Below, in pieces: positions 44,264-52,921 of a stretch of DNA of 64,000 nt; the first letter of the stretch is position 1, and each line of letters starts with the position of its first letter. Source of the stretch: UBA2112 sp964596695 (lineage in GTDB: Bacteria > Patescibacteriota > Saccharimonadia > Saccharimonadales > Saccharimonadaceae); contig CAZQVE010000001.1 in NCBI GenBank assembly GCA_964596695.1, positions 378,527 to 442,526 of the forward strand. The letters run 5' to 3'. A program made the position numbers and the translations under genes. The notes under the pieces are model-generated. The model made no database searches and was not told the DNA's origin. It worked only from the letters and a program-made list of their open reading frames with translations.

Positions 44264-44566
44264 ATGGAAAAGGTAAAGGATGGAAAATACGCTAATATCC
44301 AGGAAGAGTGGCGCGAAACGGTTGAGTGTAGGCAGTTCGATAAGTTTGACGACGAAGGATGTGGCGCGGAATATGTGGTCGAACCGGCAGACTTGGTGCT
44401 TCGTTATTTCAAGGGTACGCACTCGAAACACTACTATACTGCGATGCGGTGTGAGCAATGCGACAAGTACACGCGGGTTTATGATATTCCCGAAATGGTG
44501 TTAAAAGCTATCTATACGGCAAAGAACATAAAAAAAGCGACGTTTGACGGATTCTCGGACGAGTGA
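44264..44566 (+). CDS. Small Cys-containing protein (100 aa), possible zinc ribbon
   Basis: Not recognised. 100 residues with an excellent AAGGAGGAATTACG site. Four Cys in two sets (VECRQFDKFDDEGCG and RCEQCDKYTR) could bind zinc; the rest is mixed alpha/beta and charged. It is flanked by the two copies of a 30-bp direct repeat, so it might be cargo of a small inserted segment. A nucleic-acid-binding role would be only a guess. Confidence 0.65.
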   Translation: MEKVKDGKYANIQEEWRETVECRQFDKFDDEGCGAEYVVEPADLVLRYFKGTHSKHYYTAMRCEQCDKYTRVYDIPEMVLKAIYTAKNIKKATFDGFSDE

Positions 44567-44598
44567 AACCCTATCATTAGCTGTCTCTCGTACTCTAG

Positions 44599-44628
44599 GC
44601 CGGAGCCGAACCTGTGCTTTTGCGAAGC
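44599..44628 (+). repeat. 30-bp direct repeat, copy 2
   Basis: Differs from copy 1 by C to T at position 17. It lacks the second half of the outer hairpin seen after copy 1. Confidence 0.85.
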
Positions 44629-44677
44629 GATATATCTCCATACTCCTGCTTGGGGTATATCATGCTAAAATAAGGTT

Positions 44678-45202
44678 ATGGCTAAAAAGAAAGCCGAGTT
44701 TAAAGGCCAGCGCGAGGGCGAGGAGCTTCTCTTCGTCTTTCGGCGTCATCTTGTTGCTATGCGCAAAGGCTTTTGGTTATTTTTAATCCCGTTCGCGCTC
44801 TCAGCAATCCCTGTACTTATTTGGCCTACGACATTCCAGGTGTATTGGTCACCGCTCGCTGGATTTATCATTGGCCTCATGTTGTTTCTGTACCATTTTC
44901 TTATGTGGTTTTACACTGTATATATTGTTACCGATCAACGGATACGCCAGGTGACCCAAAGGGGCTTTTTCGGCAAGGACGTCGTTGAGCTTGGACTGTC
45001 AAAAATCCAGAGCATTAGCTATAATGTACCTGGGCTCAGTGGTGAAATTTTAGGGTTTGGAACTATCGTTATTCAGACCTATGTCGGAGACCTTGTGATC
45101 AACAAGGTAGAACATCCTGAGAAGATTTATAATAAACTTCAAGACGCCGTCGCTGTTGCGGAAGGTGTCAAAGGAACGAATGAAAAAGCTACGCCGATTT
45201 AA
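44678..45202 (+). CDS. PH-domain (bPH2/DUF304) membrane protein
   Basis: 174 residues, ATG six bases after TAAAAT (leaderless). Two membrane helices (FWLFLIPFALSAIPVLIWP, WSPLAGFIIGLMLFLYHFLMWFYTVYIV) followed by a bacterial PH-like domain (VTDQRIRQVTQRGFFGKDVVELGLSKIQSISYNVPG, IVIQTYVGD). Function of the family is unknown. The end overlaps the start of the PpiC-like gene by 23 bases. Confidence 0.8.
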   Translation: MAKKKAEFKGQREGEELLFVFRRHLVAMRKGFWLFLIPFALSAIPVLIWPTTFQVYWSPLAGFIIGLMLFLYHFLMWFYTVYIVTDQRIRQVTQRGFFGKDVVELGLSKIQSISYNVPGLSGEILGFGTIVIQTYVGDLVINKVEHPEKIYNKLQDAVAVAEGVKGTNEKATPI

Positions 45203-46238
45203 GCGGAAAAAAGCAGAGACACCTGAGGCGCCTCACCGTATTACTAATGAGACGGTTGCTGAACATCGCGAGCGGATTCTTGCTGGCGGTCGACGCTTTA
45301 AATACCCTGTTCAGTACGCAAAACATCGCCTCGTGATCAATACTATCGTTATTAGTGTCGTCGCGTTGCTTCTGGTGATGCTAATCGTTTGGTGGCAGCT
45401 ATATCCGGTTCAAAACACGTCGACGTTCTTCTACCGCATTACACGAGTCTTGCCGGTACCTGTCGCATCAGTCGATGGTCAGACGGTGCGGTATAGCGAT
45501 TATCTTGAAGGATTTAAGTCCCAGGAGCATTATCTGGAGTTCAAAGAGGGCGTTAACCTTTACACCAAAGAAAACAAGGCTCAACTGGACTGGATCAAGC
45601 GCCAGGCGCTTAACGATGCGATAGCAGAGAGCTACGCGGCTAAGTTGGCCAAACAGAAAAACATACACGTGTCCGACAAAGAGATTGATGAAGCCATCAA
45701 GCGGCAGCGGCAATCCCGCGACGGTGAAACATCAGAAGAAACGTACTATGCTATCGTTCTCGATCACTTCAACTGGACTCCAGAAGAGGTACGTGAGGTA
45801 ACGGCTCGCGAACTTCTTCGCCAGAAGGTTGCCTATAGTATCGACACGCCTGCTCAGAAACTACGTGATCAAGTGGTTGAGAAGCTCAAGTCCGAATCAG
45901 ATTTTGATAAGGTAGCAGCCTCGATCAAACCCATCGAGGGTGTCAAAGTCGAAGCAAGCGTCACGCCACTGGTACCGAGCAATAATCAAGATGGCGGCCT
46001 TGCGGAACAAGCGTCCAAGCTTGATGTTGGTCAAATCTCTCAACCTTTTCGTTCAACGACGGGAGATGGATATTATATAGTGAAGCTTTTAAAGCGCGAC
46101 AAGAAGCGGATTAGTTACGCGACCCTCAAAATCCCTCTGACAGTGTTCAAAAAACGGCTAGAGCAAATAAGAGCAGATGATAAAGTGAAAGAATTTATCT
46201 CTGTTCCAGAAGTCAAGTCGCCGACAACACAGCAATAA
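45180..46238 (+). CDS. Membrane-anchored PpiC/SurA-like foldase
   Basis: 352 residues from the ATG at 45180 (AAAGGA just upstream). Basic cytoplasmic tail, one membrane helix (VISVVALLLVMLIVWW), a SurA_N-like helical chaperone region (DWIKRQALNDAIAESYAAKLAKQKNIHVSDKEIDEAI) and a parvulin-like C-terminal part (ASKLDVGQISQPFRSTTGDGYYIVKLLKRDKK). Such proteins fold exported polypeptides outside the membrane, here plausibly pilins and surface proteins. Isomerase activity is uncertain because the parvulin domain looks reduced. Confidence 0.82.
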   Translation: MKKLRRFKRKKAETPEAPHRITNETVAEHRERILAGGRRFKYPVQYAKHRLVINTIVISVVALLLVMLIVWWQLYPVQNTSTFFYRITRVLPVPVASVDGQTVRYSDYLEGFKSQEHYLEFKEGVNLYTKENKAQLDWIKRQALNDAIAESYAAKLAKQKNIHVSDKEIDEAIKRQRQSRDGETSEETYYAIVLDHFNWTPEEVREVTARELLRQKVAYSIDTPAQKLRDQVVEKLKSESDFDKVAASIKPIEGVKVEASVTPLVPSNNQDGGLAEQASKLDVGQISQPFRSTTGDGYYIVKLLKRDKKRISYATLKIPLTVFKKRLEQIRADDKVKEFISVPEVKSPTTQQ

Positions 46239-46269
46239 CTCGCGCTATAATAGGCGTAGGAGGTAAATT

Positions 46270-46881
46270 ATGTACACACTGCCAACACTTGATTATGATT
46301 ACGATGCTTTGGGCACATACATCAGCAAAGAGATTATGCAGCTGCACCATAGTAAGCATCATCAGGCATACATAGACAAATTGAACGCAGCTCTTGAGAG
46401 CAGCCCCGAGCTACAGGATCGTACTCTCGAGGAACTTTTGAGTAGTTTGGAAACTGTCCCCGAATCTGTGCGGGTGGCAATCCAGAATCAGGGTGGCGGG
46501 CATTATAACCACTCCCTCTTCTGGCAATGGATGTCACCGGACGGAGGCGGCCAACCGACTGGTAGGCTGGCCGATGAGCTGGTTGCGAAATATGGCAGCT
46601 TCCAAGGGTTTATTGATGAATTTACAACAAAATCGCTAGGCATATTCGGTAGCGGATGGGCGTGGCTGCAGCCAGATATGACAATTATTACAACACCCAA
46701 TCAAAACAACCCCTTAAACGAGGGTCTGCCTGAGCCGATTCTCGGTCTTGATGTATGGGAACATGCGTATTACTTGGACTACAAGAACAAGCGAGACGAC
46801 TACGTTAAGGCGTGGTGGAATGTGGTGAATTGGGATTTTGTGGCGGCACGACTGGCGGCTGCGGAGAAGACCCAGGTATAG
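46270..46881 (+). CDS. sodA: Superoxide dismutase, Fe/Mn type
   Basis: 203 residues, AGGAGGT before the ATG. Metal ligands in LHHSKHHQAY (first His), GGGHYNHSLFW (second His) and LDVWEHAYY (Asp and third His). The GGGQPTG and WAWLQP segments match the family. It converts superoxide to oxygen and peroxide. Metal preference (Fe or Mn) cannot be decided by eye. The last 77 bases overlap the convergent surface-protein gene. Confidence 0.97.
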   Translation: MYTLPTLDYDYDALGTYISKEIMQLHHSKHHQAYIDKLNAALESSPELQDRTLEELLSSLETVPESVRVAIQNQGGGHYNHSLFWQWMSPDGGGQPTGRLADELVAKYGSFQGFIDEFTTKSLGIFGSGWAWLQPDMTIITTPNQNNPLNEGLPEPILGLDVWEHAYYLDYKNKRDDYVKAWWNVVNWDFVAARLAAAEKTQV

Positions 46882-48406
46882 GCGGCAGAGAAATCTTTGA
46901 CTGATCAAACATATCGACAGGTTCTTCTTCTGACAAGTAGACAGAGTTAGCGTGCTGGTGTGCCGGTGTCTCCGGCGGTACTTCTGATCCGGGATACCCA
47001 TCAGGAGCCGGCGGTTCCGGCGGTGCCTGCTGTGTGGTGTTTGGGTTATTGTCTTCATGGTGCCAGTCGTAACCGTCTTCGATCACGACAGTGGACGACG
47101 ACTTTGATTGCGAATAACCACCGTCAAGCTCGAACTGCCGCCGGCGATAGTTGATAAAGATAAGGAATCCGAGAGTGAGTATAACTGCGCCGCCAACGAG
47201 GACGCCGACGAACGCGAAGATAGAGAAGCTTGATCCCGGCCCGCCCTCAATCGGCGAGCTTGTCAGGTTGAAAGCGAAGGATTGCGTTTCGGGTGCAGTA
47301 CCGTCTGCAGGTACCTTTTTTGATACTACGGTTAGGTTGATGCTCAGGGAGGCGGTATCGGTCGTAATAGTTCCGCTGTAGCTTCCGGCTGCGAGACCAA
47401 GAGTAATCTTATTACTCGTTACTGCATGATTACCACCAGCAATCGCCAGACGCGCACTTTTTACGGGCGTCTTGTTTTCACTGATTGAGATAGTAACGGG
47501 AAATCCTTGTGTCGTGAATGTCTGACTATACGTACCTGGTGAGACGCCGGTTCCACTACCCGTAATAGTAAAGCTGTAATGAAGACCCGGTGTTAGCCCG
47601 TTAATAACGGCCATGAATGTTCCATCAGGCTTTTGCTGAACGACACCCTTTTTGTCCGACTGAGAAGACGACGCCCCATACGAGATGGTCGAAGTAGGGT
47701 TCGGAGCGTTAACCTTCCAGGTTATCGTACTTGATGAATAACGCGGGGTGACAATCACACTATTAACGGTGCCCGTGGGGTCTGGGGTCGGAGGTGTATC
47801 ACTGGCTGTGTCTGCTGGTGGAGTGACGGGTGTCGTGATGACTGGCACTGGGCTGGGTGAGTGCTTCGGGGGTGGCGATGACGGTTCTTTTGGGTTGGGG
47901 TCGATAATCGTAAATGATCCGTTACTTACGTCGGCTGTCGATCCGTTCACCGTGCCATTAGAGAATGTAACAGAAGCCGTACCAGCGGCTCTTGCCGTAA
48001 AGGTAATGGCGAAGATCTGGGAGAAGCCGCTGCCATCATCGCCTTCGGGCGGGGTACGCGAGGCGTCAAAATCGATAGATGATGCGTGTTGAGAAATTGA
48101 GGGGGCACCATAGTCGCTACCGCCAGTTGAGACTCCTGTTACTTGGAGGAGGTTCGAATTATAATTGATAGTACCCTTGGCACTACAGCTAGAACTACAG
48201 CCACTAGAATAGCTTTTGACGTTAAGTATAAGGTTGGAGTTAATGTTCATCTGTGATGAGGCTGGATTCACAATGAGTTTATTACTTGAGGCAGCAAAAA
48301 CCAGACTAGCAGGGACCATACCTACTGATAGGCAGATAGCAAGGAGAAGGTAGAGTGTGCGCTTCGCCACGCGGTATCCGAGCGGACGTATGCTATGCAT
48401 GTTCAT
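46805..48406 (-). CDS. Surface protein with cohesin-like and Fn3-like domains (paralogue 2)
   Basis: 533 residues. Signal peptide (RTLYLLLAICLSVGMVPASLVFA), an N-terminal cohesin-like beta sandwich (LIVNPASSQMNINSNLILNV, GTINYNSNLLQVTGV, FAITFTARAAGTASVTFSNG), a Pro linker, an Fn3-like domain (ATISYG-type STISYGASSSQ, LTPGLHYSFTITG), a PEGA-like module, one membrane helix (IFAFVGVLVGGAVILTLGFLIFI) and a 115-residue Pro/Glu-rich cytoplasmic tail. Cohesin domains bind dockerins or other partners. Its start overlaps the stop of its paralogue by four bases. Its last 77 bases overlap sodA antisense. Confidence 0.75.
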   Translation of the reverse strand: MNMHSIRPLGYRVAKRTLYLLLAICLSVGMVPASLVFAASSNKLIVNPASSQMNINSNLILNVKSYSSGCSSSCSAKGTINYNSNLLQVTGVSTGGSDYGAPSISQHASSIDFDASRTPPEGDDGSGFSQIFAITFTARAAGTASVTFSNGTVNGSTADVSNGSFTIIDPNPKEPSSPPPKHSPSPVPVITTPVTPPADTASDTPPTPDPTGTVNSVIVTPRYSSSTITWKVNAPNPTSTISYGASSSQSDKKGVVQQKPDGTFMAVINGLTPGLHYSFTITGSGTGVSPGTYSQTFTTQGFPVTISISENKTPVKSARLAIAGGNHAVTSNKITLGLAAGSYSGTITTDTASLSINLTVVSKKVPADGTAPETQSFAFNLTSSPIEGGPGSSFSIFAFVGVLVGGAVILTLGFLIFINYRRRQFELDGGYSQSKSSSTVVIEDGYDWHHEDNNPNTTQQAPPEPPAPDGYPGSEVPPETPAHQHANSVYLSEEEPVDMFDQSKISLPPIPGSSPQPPVVPPQNPNSPHSTTP

Positions 48407-50259
48407 GTTTGTTGGGGTTCCGTGGTTAGTGGGGCGTGAGGAATACTATGCGAGCTGCTGTCATGGTGGATAATATCGAGCTCTCCGGTCGTTTCGTCAT
48501 ACACGGCGCTTGGCTCGTCGTCTGGAGTCTGGTCGGATGCCTCTACCTGCGTTACTGCTTGAGAGTACTCTTCCGCATCGGTATTTTCCGCCGGCACGAC
48601 AGGTGCTTCAAGTTGTTGTTGTTGTTGTTGAGTGTCGGCGCTATACGTTTGTTCGGCTGGCTGAGCCTGCGGGGTGTCCATGACAGTATTGTCGGTTGGT
48701 GGAAGGGGTAGAGAGGCGGGGTCTACAGGAGGAACGCTTGTATCCATGGTCATCGTCGGTACTTCTGGTGTCACAGGAGGTGCGGCGATATTTGAGTCAG
48801 GCAACGGCGGCTCGTTAAAGACTTCTTGTTGCGCAGCGGGGGGCATTGCACCGGGGATCGTATCCAGATTCGGTGCCGGAGTATGCTCACGAGACTGCGT
48901 GACGTTTTCTCCATAGCTCTCTGTTAAGAGATTGTTGTCTACGCCTGTTGGATTACCGGCTTCTAGCTGACGTTTACGATACAACAGTAGACCAACTCCA
49001 CCGCCGATAATAGCCACGCCTATAACTACGCCGCCGGCAATCAAAGGTATCAAGGAGCTACTGGGTCCGGAAGAGCTACCGATAGTAGCTACATTGAGCG
49101 TGAAACTTTGCAGAGTTGGATTGCCATTTTCCGGGATAGGCAGCTTCTTAACCGTAAACTGAACATTGTGCGCGTCACTTTCTCCCGGAGGAGTAATTTG
49201 AGCAGTAATATCACCACTATTTAGTTCTGCCGTGACGATAGCGTTCTTGTTTGCTACGAACGAACGGTCTCCGATTTTTACCTTTGCGCCAGGGATAAGA
49301 AGATTATTTTGCTCAATTGTTAGCTGGACAGGATAGCCTCGTGTCGTGAGAACGCCGCTATATGTTGCACCGAGAAGATTGTCATCAGTTGAGGCTTTTA
49401 TGGTGAAGTAGTAAAGCGTCCCGAGTTTTAAATCATCTAACTGAACGATATAGCTGCCATCATCCTGCTTTTCAACGCGTCCTTCGCCCCTTAGGGAACT
49501 TTTATTCGTGCCGTAGAGTAGGGTCGGCGTCGCGGCGGTGTTGTTGAGGGTCCAGGTTATTTCGTTTTCGTCTCTGGTCGCCGATATTTTTACATTTTCT
49601 ATCTTTAATCCGCCATCACTGTCACTGACCGGATCGGGAGTCTCTTCGGGAGTGGGTGTACTAGACGGCGTAGGAGTTGGGGTGTGAACAACGGGCCTAC
49701 TTGGCCTAGTCGGCGGTTTCGGCGTGGGTGGTGTCGGGGTTGGAGGAGGCGGTGGTGGTGGAGGGTTTGTGATTGTGTAGGTACCCCCAGTCGTGGCTGC
49801 GGAACTGATGTTGTCGTATACAAGACTACTGAAGTTGACGTTGGCCGTACCAGCCTTCAGCGACTGAAAAGTAATCGTAAAAAAGTGAACAGTTTGGTTG
49901 TTCACCCTGTTATACCACTGGGTGTTTTGTGAAAACGTTATTTCCCCGCTAGAATTATTCGGTGTTACCGTGGAAGAAGCAGAAAAAGTTGCACCGGAAT
50001 CATCGATAGCCGTCACCTTGAGAAGATCCGCCGGGAAGGTTATCGTTCCTTTGGCGCTCCCTGCGCCGATAAAAGATTGGGCTACCGACCCGTCTACGCT
50101 GACTGTGAATTTACTGTCCCGTCTGCTTGTACCGGACGCAGGGGTAAGGTTGCCGGCGTTACTTACTGCATGTACGGGACTTGGCGCAAGTGTAAACAGG
50201 GCTACGACAAACATCAGCCCGATCAAAAACTTATGCCCGAATGTTTTTTTCATTTTCAC
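48403..50259 (-). CDS. Surface protein with cohesin-like and Fn3-like domains (paralogue 1)
   Basis: 618 residues with the same plan as its neighbour: signal peptide (FLIGLMFVVALFTLAPSPVHA), cohesin-like sandwich (GTITFPADLLKVTAID, FFTITFQSLKAGTANVNFSSL), Pro-rich linker, Fn3-like domain (ISATRDENEITWTLNN, LKLGTLYYFTIKAS), a PEGA-like repeat (YPVQLTIEQNNLLIPGAKVKIGD), membrane helix (LIPLIAGGVVIGVAIIGGGVGLLLY) and a 190-residue acidic, Gln-rich cytoplasmic tail. GTG at 50259 or ATG at 50253 are both possible starts. The pair arose by tandem duplication. Long inward-facing tails are unusual for adhesins. Confidence 0.75.
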   Translation of the reverse strand: MKMKKTFGHKFLIGLMFVVALFTLAPSPVHAVSNAGNLTPASGTSRRDSKFTVSVDGSVAQSFIGAGSAKGTITFPADLLKVTAIDDSGATFSASSTVTPNNSSGEITFSQNTQWYNRVNNQTVHFFTITFQSLKAGTANVNFSSLVYDNISSAATTGGTYTITNPPPPPPPPTPTPPTPKPPTRPSRPVVHTPTPTPSSTPTPEETPDPVSDSDGGLKIENVKISATRDENEITWTLNNTAATPTLLYGTNKSSLRGEGRVEKQDDGSYIVQLDDLKLGTLYYFTIKASTDDNLLGATYSGVLTTRGYPVQLTIEQNNLLIPGAKVKIGDRSFVANKNAIVTAELNSGDITAQITPPGESDAHNVQFTVKKLPIPENGNPTLQSFTLNVATIGSSSGPSSSLIPLIAGGVVIGVAIIGGGVGLLLYRKRQLEAGNPTGVDNNLLTESYGENVTQSREHTPAPNLDTIPGAMPPAAQQEVFNEPPLPDSNIAAPPVTPEVPTMTMDTSVPPVDPASLPLPPTDNTVMDTPQAQPAEQTYSADTQQQQQQLEAPVVPAENTDAEEYSQAVTQVEASDQTPDDEPSAVYDETTGELDIIHHDSSSHSIPHAPLTTEPQQT

Positions 50260-50467
50260 GTTTTTGTATTGTGGGTTTTTACCTTTTCATACTATCACGC
50301 TAACGGATATCGGTCAACGAAAATACCCCTGTTTTTCGAGTTATGAAAAACCAGACGACGGTATACTTAATTTTGGCGGAGAAATTGCAATAAAATGCTT
50401 CGCGCCCGTTGTCCGACCGGATGACGCAAGATGGTATGGCTATTCTATCCGTGCCATCAACGAGGAA

Positions 50468-50477
50468 CCGTTCGAAT
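50468..50477 (+). repeat. Inverted T-arm copy beyond tRNA-Asp
   Basis: CCGTTCGAAT here mirrors ATTCGAACCGG (50561-50571) of the tRNA across the terminator; one C is missing. Between them lie GCGAGC/GCTCGC and TTAGAAAA/TTTTCTAA. Confidence 0.6.
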
Positions 50478-50500
50478 CATGCGAGCAAGCTCGCTCGTTA

Positions 50501-50530
50501 GAAAAACAAAAACCACCCACAAGGGGTGAC
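50501..50530 (-). terminator. Terminator after tRNA-Asp
   Basis: On the minus strand: TCACCCC/GGGTGG stem then TTTTTGTTTTTC. Confidence 0.8.
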
Positions 50531-50544
50531 TTTTCCTTTTCTAA

Positions 50545-50622
50545 TGGCGGGCCCGACCGGATTCGAACCGGCGATCTCCTCCGTGACAGGGAGGCGTGAT
50601 AGGCCAACTTCACTACGAGCCC
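50545..50622 (-). tRNA. tRNA-Asp (GTC), CCA encoded
   Basis: Acceptor GGGCTCG pairs with CGGGCCC; anticodon loop CTGTCAC gives GTC; T-arm GCCGG/CCGGT region with loop TTCGAAT; discriminator G and CCA. Confidence 0.95.
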
Positions 50623-50710
50623 TCATAGCATTGGCGCTCCACGTATGATACCAGCTTTTCGCCTCTGGTGCAACGGTGAACAGGACGTTTATTTATCGTA
50701 TGCTAAATGC

Positions 50711-50716
50711 TATAAT
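50711..50716 (+). promoter_or_regulatory. -10 box of the tRNA-Thr/tRNA-Gly unit
   Basis: TATAAT, with a weak TTTATT 17 bases upstream. The two tRNAs and the membrane protein at 50913 are likely one transcript. Confidence 0.55.
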
Positions 50717-50739
50717 TATGCGGACGCATCGGCATATTT

Positions 50740-50815
50740 GCCGCTGTAGCTCAGTTGGTAGAGCGGCGCTTTCGTAAAGCGTAGGTCTCCGGTTCAAATC
50801 CGGACAGCGGCTCCA
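50740..50815 (+). tRNA. tRNA-Thr (CGT), CCA encoded
   Basis: Acceptor GCCGCTG/CAGCGGC; D-arm GCTC/GAGC; anticodon loop TTCGTAA gives CGT; T-arm CCGG-TTCAAAT-CCGG; discriminator T, then CCA. The UCCA end is complementary to UGGA of the thrS T-box. Confidence 0.95.
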
Positions 50816-50825
50816 TAACGATGAC

Positions 50826-50900
50826 GCGGGTATCGTATAGTGGCTAATATGTAACCTTCCCAAGGTTGAGCGCAGAGTTCGATTCTCTGTACCCGCACCA
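50826..50900 (+). tRNA. tRNA-Gly (CCC), CCA encoded
   Basis: Acceptor GCGGGTA/TACCCGC; anticodon loop TTCCCAA gives CCC; T-arm CAGAG/CTCTG with TTCGATT; discriminator A and CCA. Only ten bases after tRNA-Thr. Confidence 0.93.
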
Positions 50901-50912
50901 AGATTGGCAATT

Positions 50913-51290
50913 ATGAAGAAGCAATTTATTAACGCAGTAAAAACATTTACGAAAGACGGGTATTTGACCGTCCTTTTGGCGGTCTTCTTGATACTTTGCG
51001 TCATTGCGCTTATAGTTTTATTTTTTACGATTCATCCAAGTGAACTCCAGGTAGTTGTGCACTACACCAGTTTTGGACCTACTAATTTTTACCGCGACAA
51101 GTGGTACTATCTATTGACGTTCGTCGGCTTTATCGTCTTGTCCGCGGTTATTCATAGTGTTATTAGCTATAAGCTGCTTGAAACAAAGGGGAGGGAGTTG
51201 GCGGCGGCCTTTCTTTGGCTTAGTATCCTCCTTGTGCTTATAGCGGCGGCGCTCTTTTATCAGATACTAAAAATAGCGTCGCTTTCGTAG
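50913..51290 (+). CDS. Small three-helix membrane protein
   Basis: 125 residues from the ATG at 50913, 12 bases after tRNA-Gly. Three hydrophobic segments (LTVLLAVFLILCVIALIVLFF, YYLLTFVGFIVLSAVIHSVI, ELAAAFLWLSILLVLIAAALFY). Not recognised as a named family. Only two bases separate it from the glycosyltransferase, so it may act with it or its product. Confidence 0.65.
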   Translation: MKKQFINAVKTFTKDGYLTVLLAVFLILCVIALIVLFFTIHPSELQVVVHYTSFGPTNFYRDKWYYLLTFVGFIVLSAVIHSVISYKLLETKGRELAAAFLWLSILLVLIAAALFYQILKIASLS

Positions 51291-51292
51291 CT

Positions 51293-52921
51293 ATGACAGA
51301 TTTAGAGATTCCTATTGGCAAAAGAACCAAAACATATAGGTTTTTCGAGATGGTTCCGGCTATCATAAGCTACGGATCTATTATTCTTCTCGTTGTTCTT
51401 TCTATCGTGAACCCGCTCATCGCGGCAGCATACCTCCTGGCGGTTATCATTACGACGCTTATCAAAGCCGTAGGTATTGCATATCACACAACGATGGGGC
51501 GTAACCGGTTGGAGAAAGCTCAACGAATTAATTGGCACGAGCGTCTATCGCAGCTGGAAAACCCATCCGAGTATACGCACGAATCCCACGGTTCTCATGG
51601 TGGTTTTCAGTATGAGGAGCATCTGAGTAATCTTCAGGATATCGCGGCACAGCCAGAGCTTTACCCTAAGCCATCACAACTCTACAATGCCGTCATTATC
51701 GCAACGTACAACGAATCGTACGATATTTTGCAGCCAACGATTCAATCTCTGTTGGATACGTCGTATGACAAAGACCATATGATCGTTGTTATTGCGTACG
51801 AGGAACGGGGTGGAGAGGCGATATCCGCAACGGTTCACAAGCTGGCGGAGGAATTCAAAGGAAAGTTCAAGGACTTTATCCTTGTCGAGCATCCGCGTGA
51901 TTTGCCGAATGAGGTTGTTGGAAAGGGTGGGAACATAACCTACGCCGGCTTTTATTTAAAGGATTGGTTGAAGAAGAGAAAAATAAAATACAGCAATGTA
52001 ATCGTTACGACACTTGATGCTGACAACAGAGCCCATCATACATACTTCGACTATCTAACATATGAATATGTCGTTCACCCTGATCGTAAACAGCTTTCAT
52101 ATCAGCCAATCTGTCTCTTTATCAATAATATATGGGACGTACCCGCCCCAATGCGCGTGGTAGCTACAGGTAACTCGTTTTGGAATATTATTAGCTCCAT
52201 GCGTCCACACACGCTTCGCAATTTTGCCTCACACTCCCAACCTATGGATGCGCTTGTCGAAATGGATTTTTGGAGTACGCGAACTATCGTCGAGGACGGC
52301 CACCAGTATTGGCGAAGTTACTTTCATTTCAAGGGAAAATACGGAGTGGTACCGATTTACGTACCGATTTATCAAGATGCTGTACTCTCCTCCACGTACC
52401 TAAAGACCCTGAAGGCGCAATTTATTCAGCTGCGTCGTTGGGCCTATGGTGCGTCAGACGTCCCCTACGTCGCGACGAGACTCTTCACGAAGAAGCGGGA
52501 AGTACCTTTCGGGCCAGGGCTGGCACGACTCGTACGCCTCCTCGATGGTCACGTGACGCTAGCAAGCATTGCTATTCTGATTGCCACGGGTGGGTGGGTG
52601 CCGCTTTTCGTCAACAGCGGCGCTGCCCATAGTATCGCCGCCCATCAATTACCAGAGGTTATTAGCCGTATTCAGCAGGTAGCGCTCATTGGGCTGTTTA
52701 TTACGGTCTTTCTTGCGTTCAAAATGCTTCCTCCGCGACCCATACGCTACAAGCGCCACCGTACTATTTGGATGGTGCTTCAATGGTTCCTTATGCCTGT
52801 AACGGCAATCGTTTATAGCTCAGCTTCAGCATTTACCTCCCAGACAGCCCTATTGATCGGTAGGTATTTTGATAAATTCGATGTCACTGAAAAAGCAACG
52901 GTAAATAGCAAGAAGAAATAA
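51293..52921 (+). CDS. Membrane glycosyltransferase family 2 (cellulose-synthase-like)
   Basis: 542 residues. Two N-terminal helices (residues 20-60), a GT-A domain with TYNESYDILQPTIQSLL, the metal-binding TLDADNR, a WSTRTIVEDGHQYW acceptor-site segment, and the processive-type QLRRWAYG motif, then about four C-terminal helices. Such enzymes add sugars from nucleotide donors at the inner face and often push the chain outward. Substrate and product are unknown; a surface polysaccharide is likely. It follows the three-helix protein by two bases. Confidence 0.87.
   Translation: MTDLEIPIGKRTKTYRFFEMVPAIISYGSIILLVVLSIVNPLIAAAYLLAVIITTLIKAVGIAYHTTMGRNRLEKAQRINWHERLSQLENPSEYTHESHGSHGGFQYEEHLSNLQDIAAQPELYPKPSQLYNAVIIATYNESYDILQPTIQSLLDTSYDKDHMIVVIAYEERGGEAISATVHKLAEEFKGKFKDFILVEHPRDLPNEVVGKGGNITYAGFYLKDWLKKRKIKYSNVIVTTLDADNRAHHTYFDYLTYEYVVHPDRKQLSYQPICLFINNIWDVPAPMRVVATGNSFWNIISSMRPHTLRNFASHSQPMDALVEMDFWSTRTIVEDGHQYWRSYFHFKGKYGVVPIYVPIYQDAVLSSTYLKTLKAQFIQLRRWAYGASDVPYVATRLFTKKREVPFGPGLARLVRLLDGHVTLASIAILIATGGWVPLFVNSGAAHSIAAHQLPEVISRIQQVALIGLFITVFLAFKMLPPRPIRYKRHRTIWMVLQWFLMPVTAIVYSSASAFTSQTALLIGRYFDKFDVTEKATVNSKKK

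Noticed and set aside
43920..44458. Minus-strand frames reading AGVEPATL-type peptides across tRNA-Arg
   Set aside because: These are antisense translations of the tRNA, a well-known annotation artefact.
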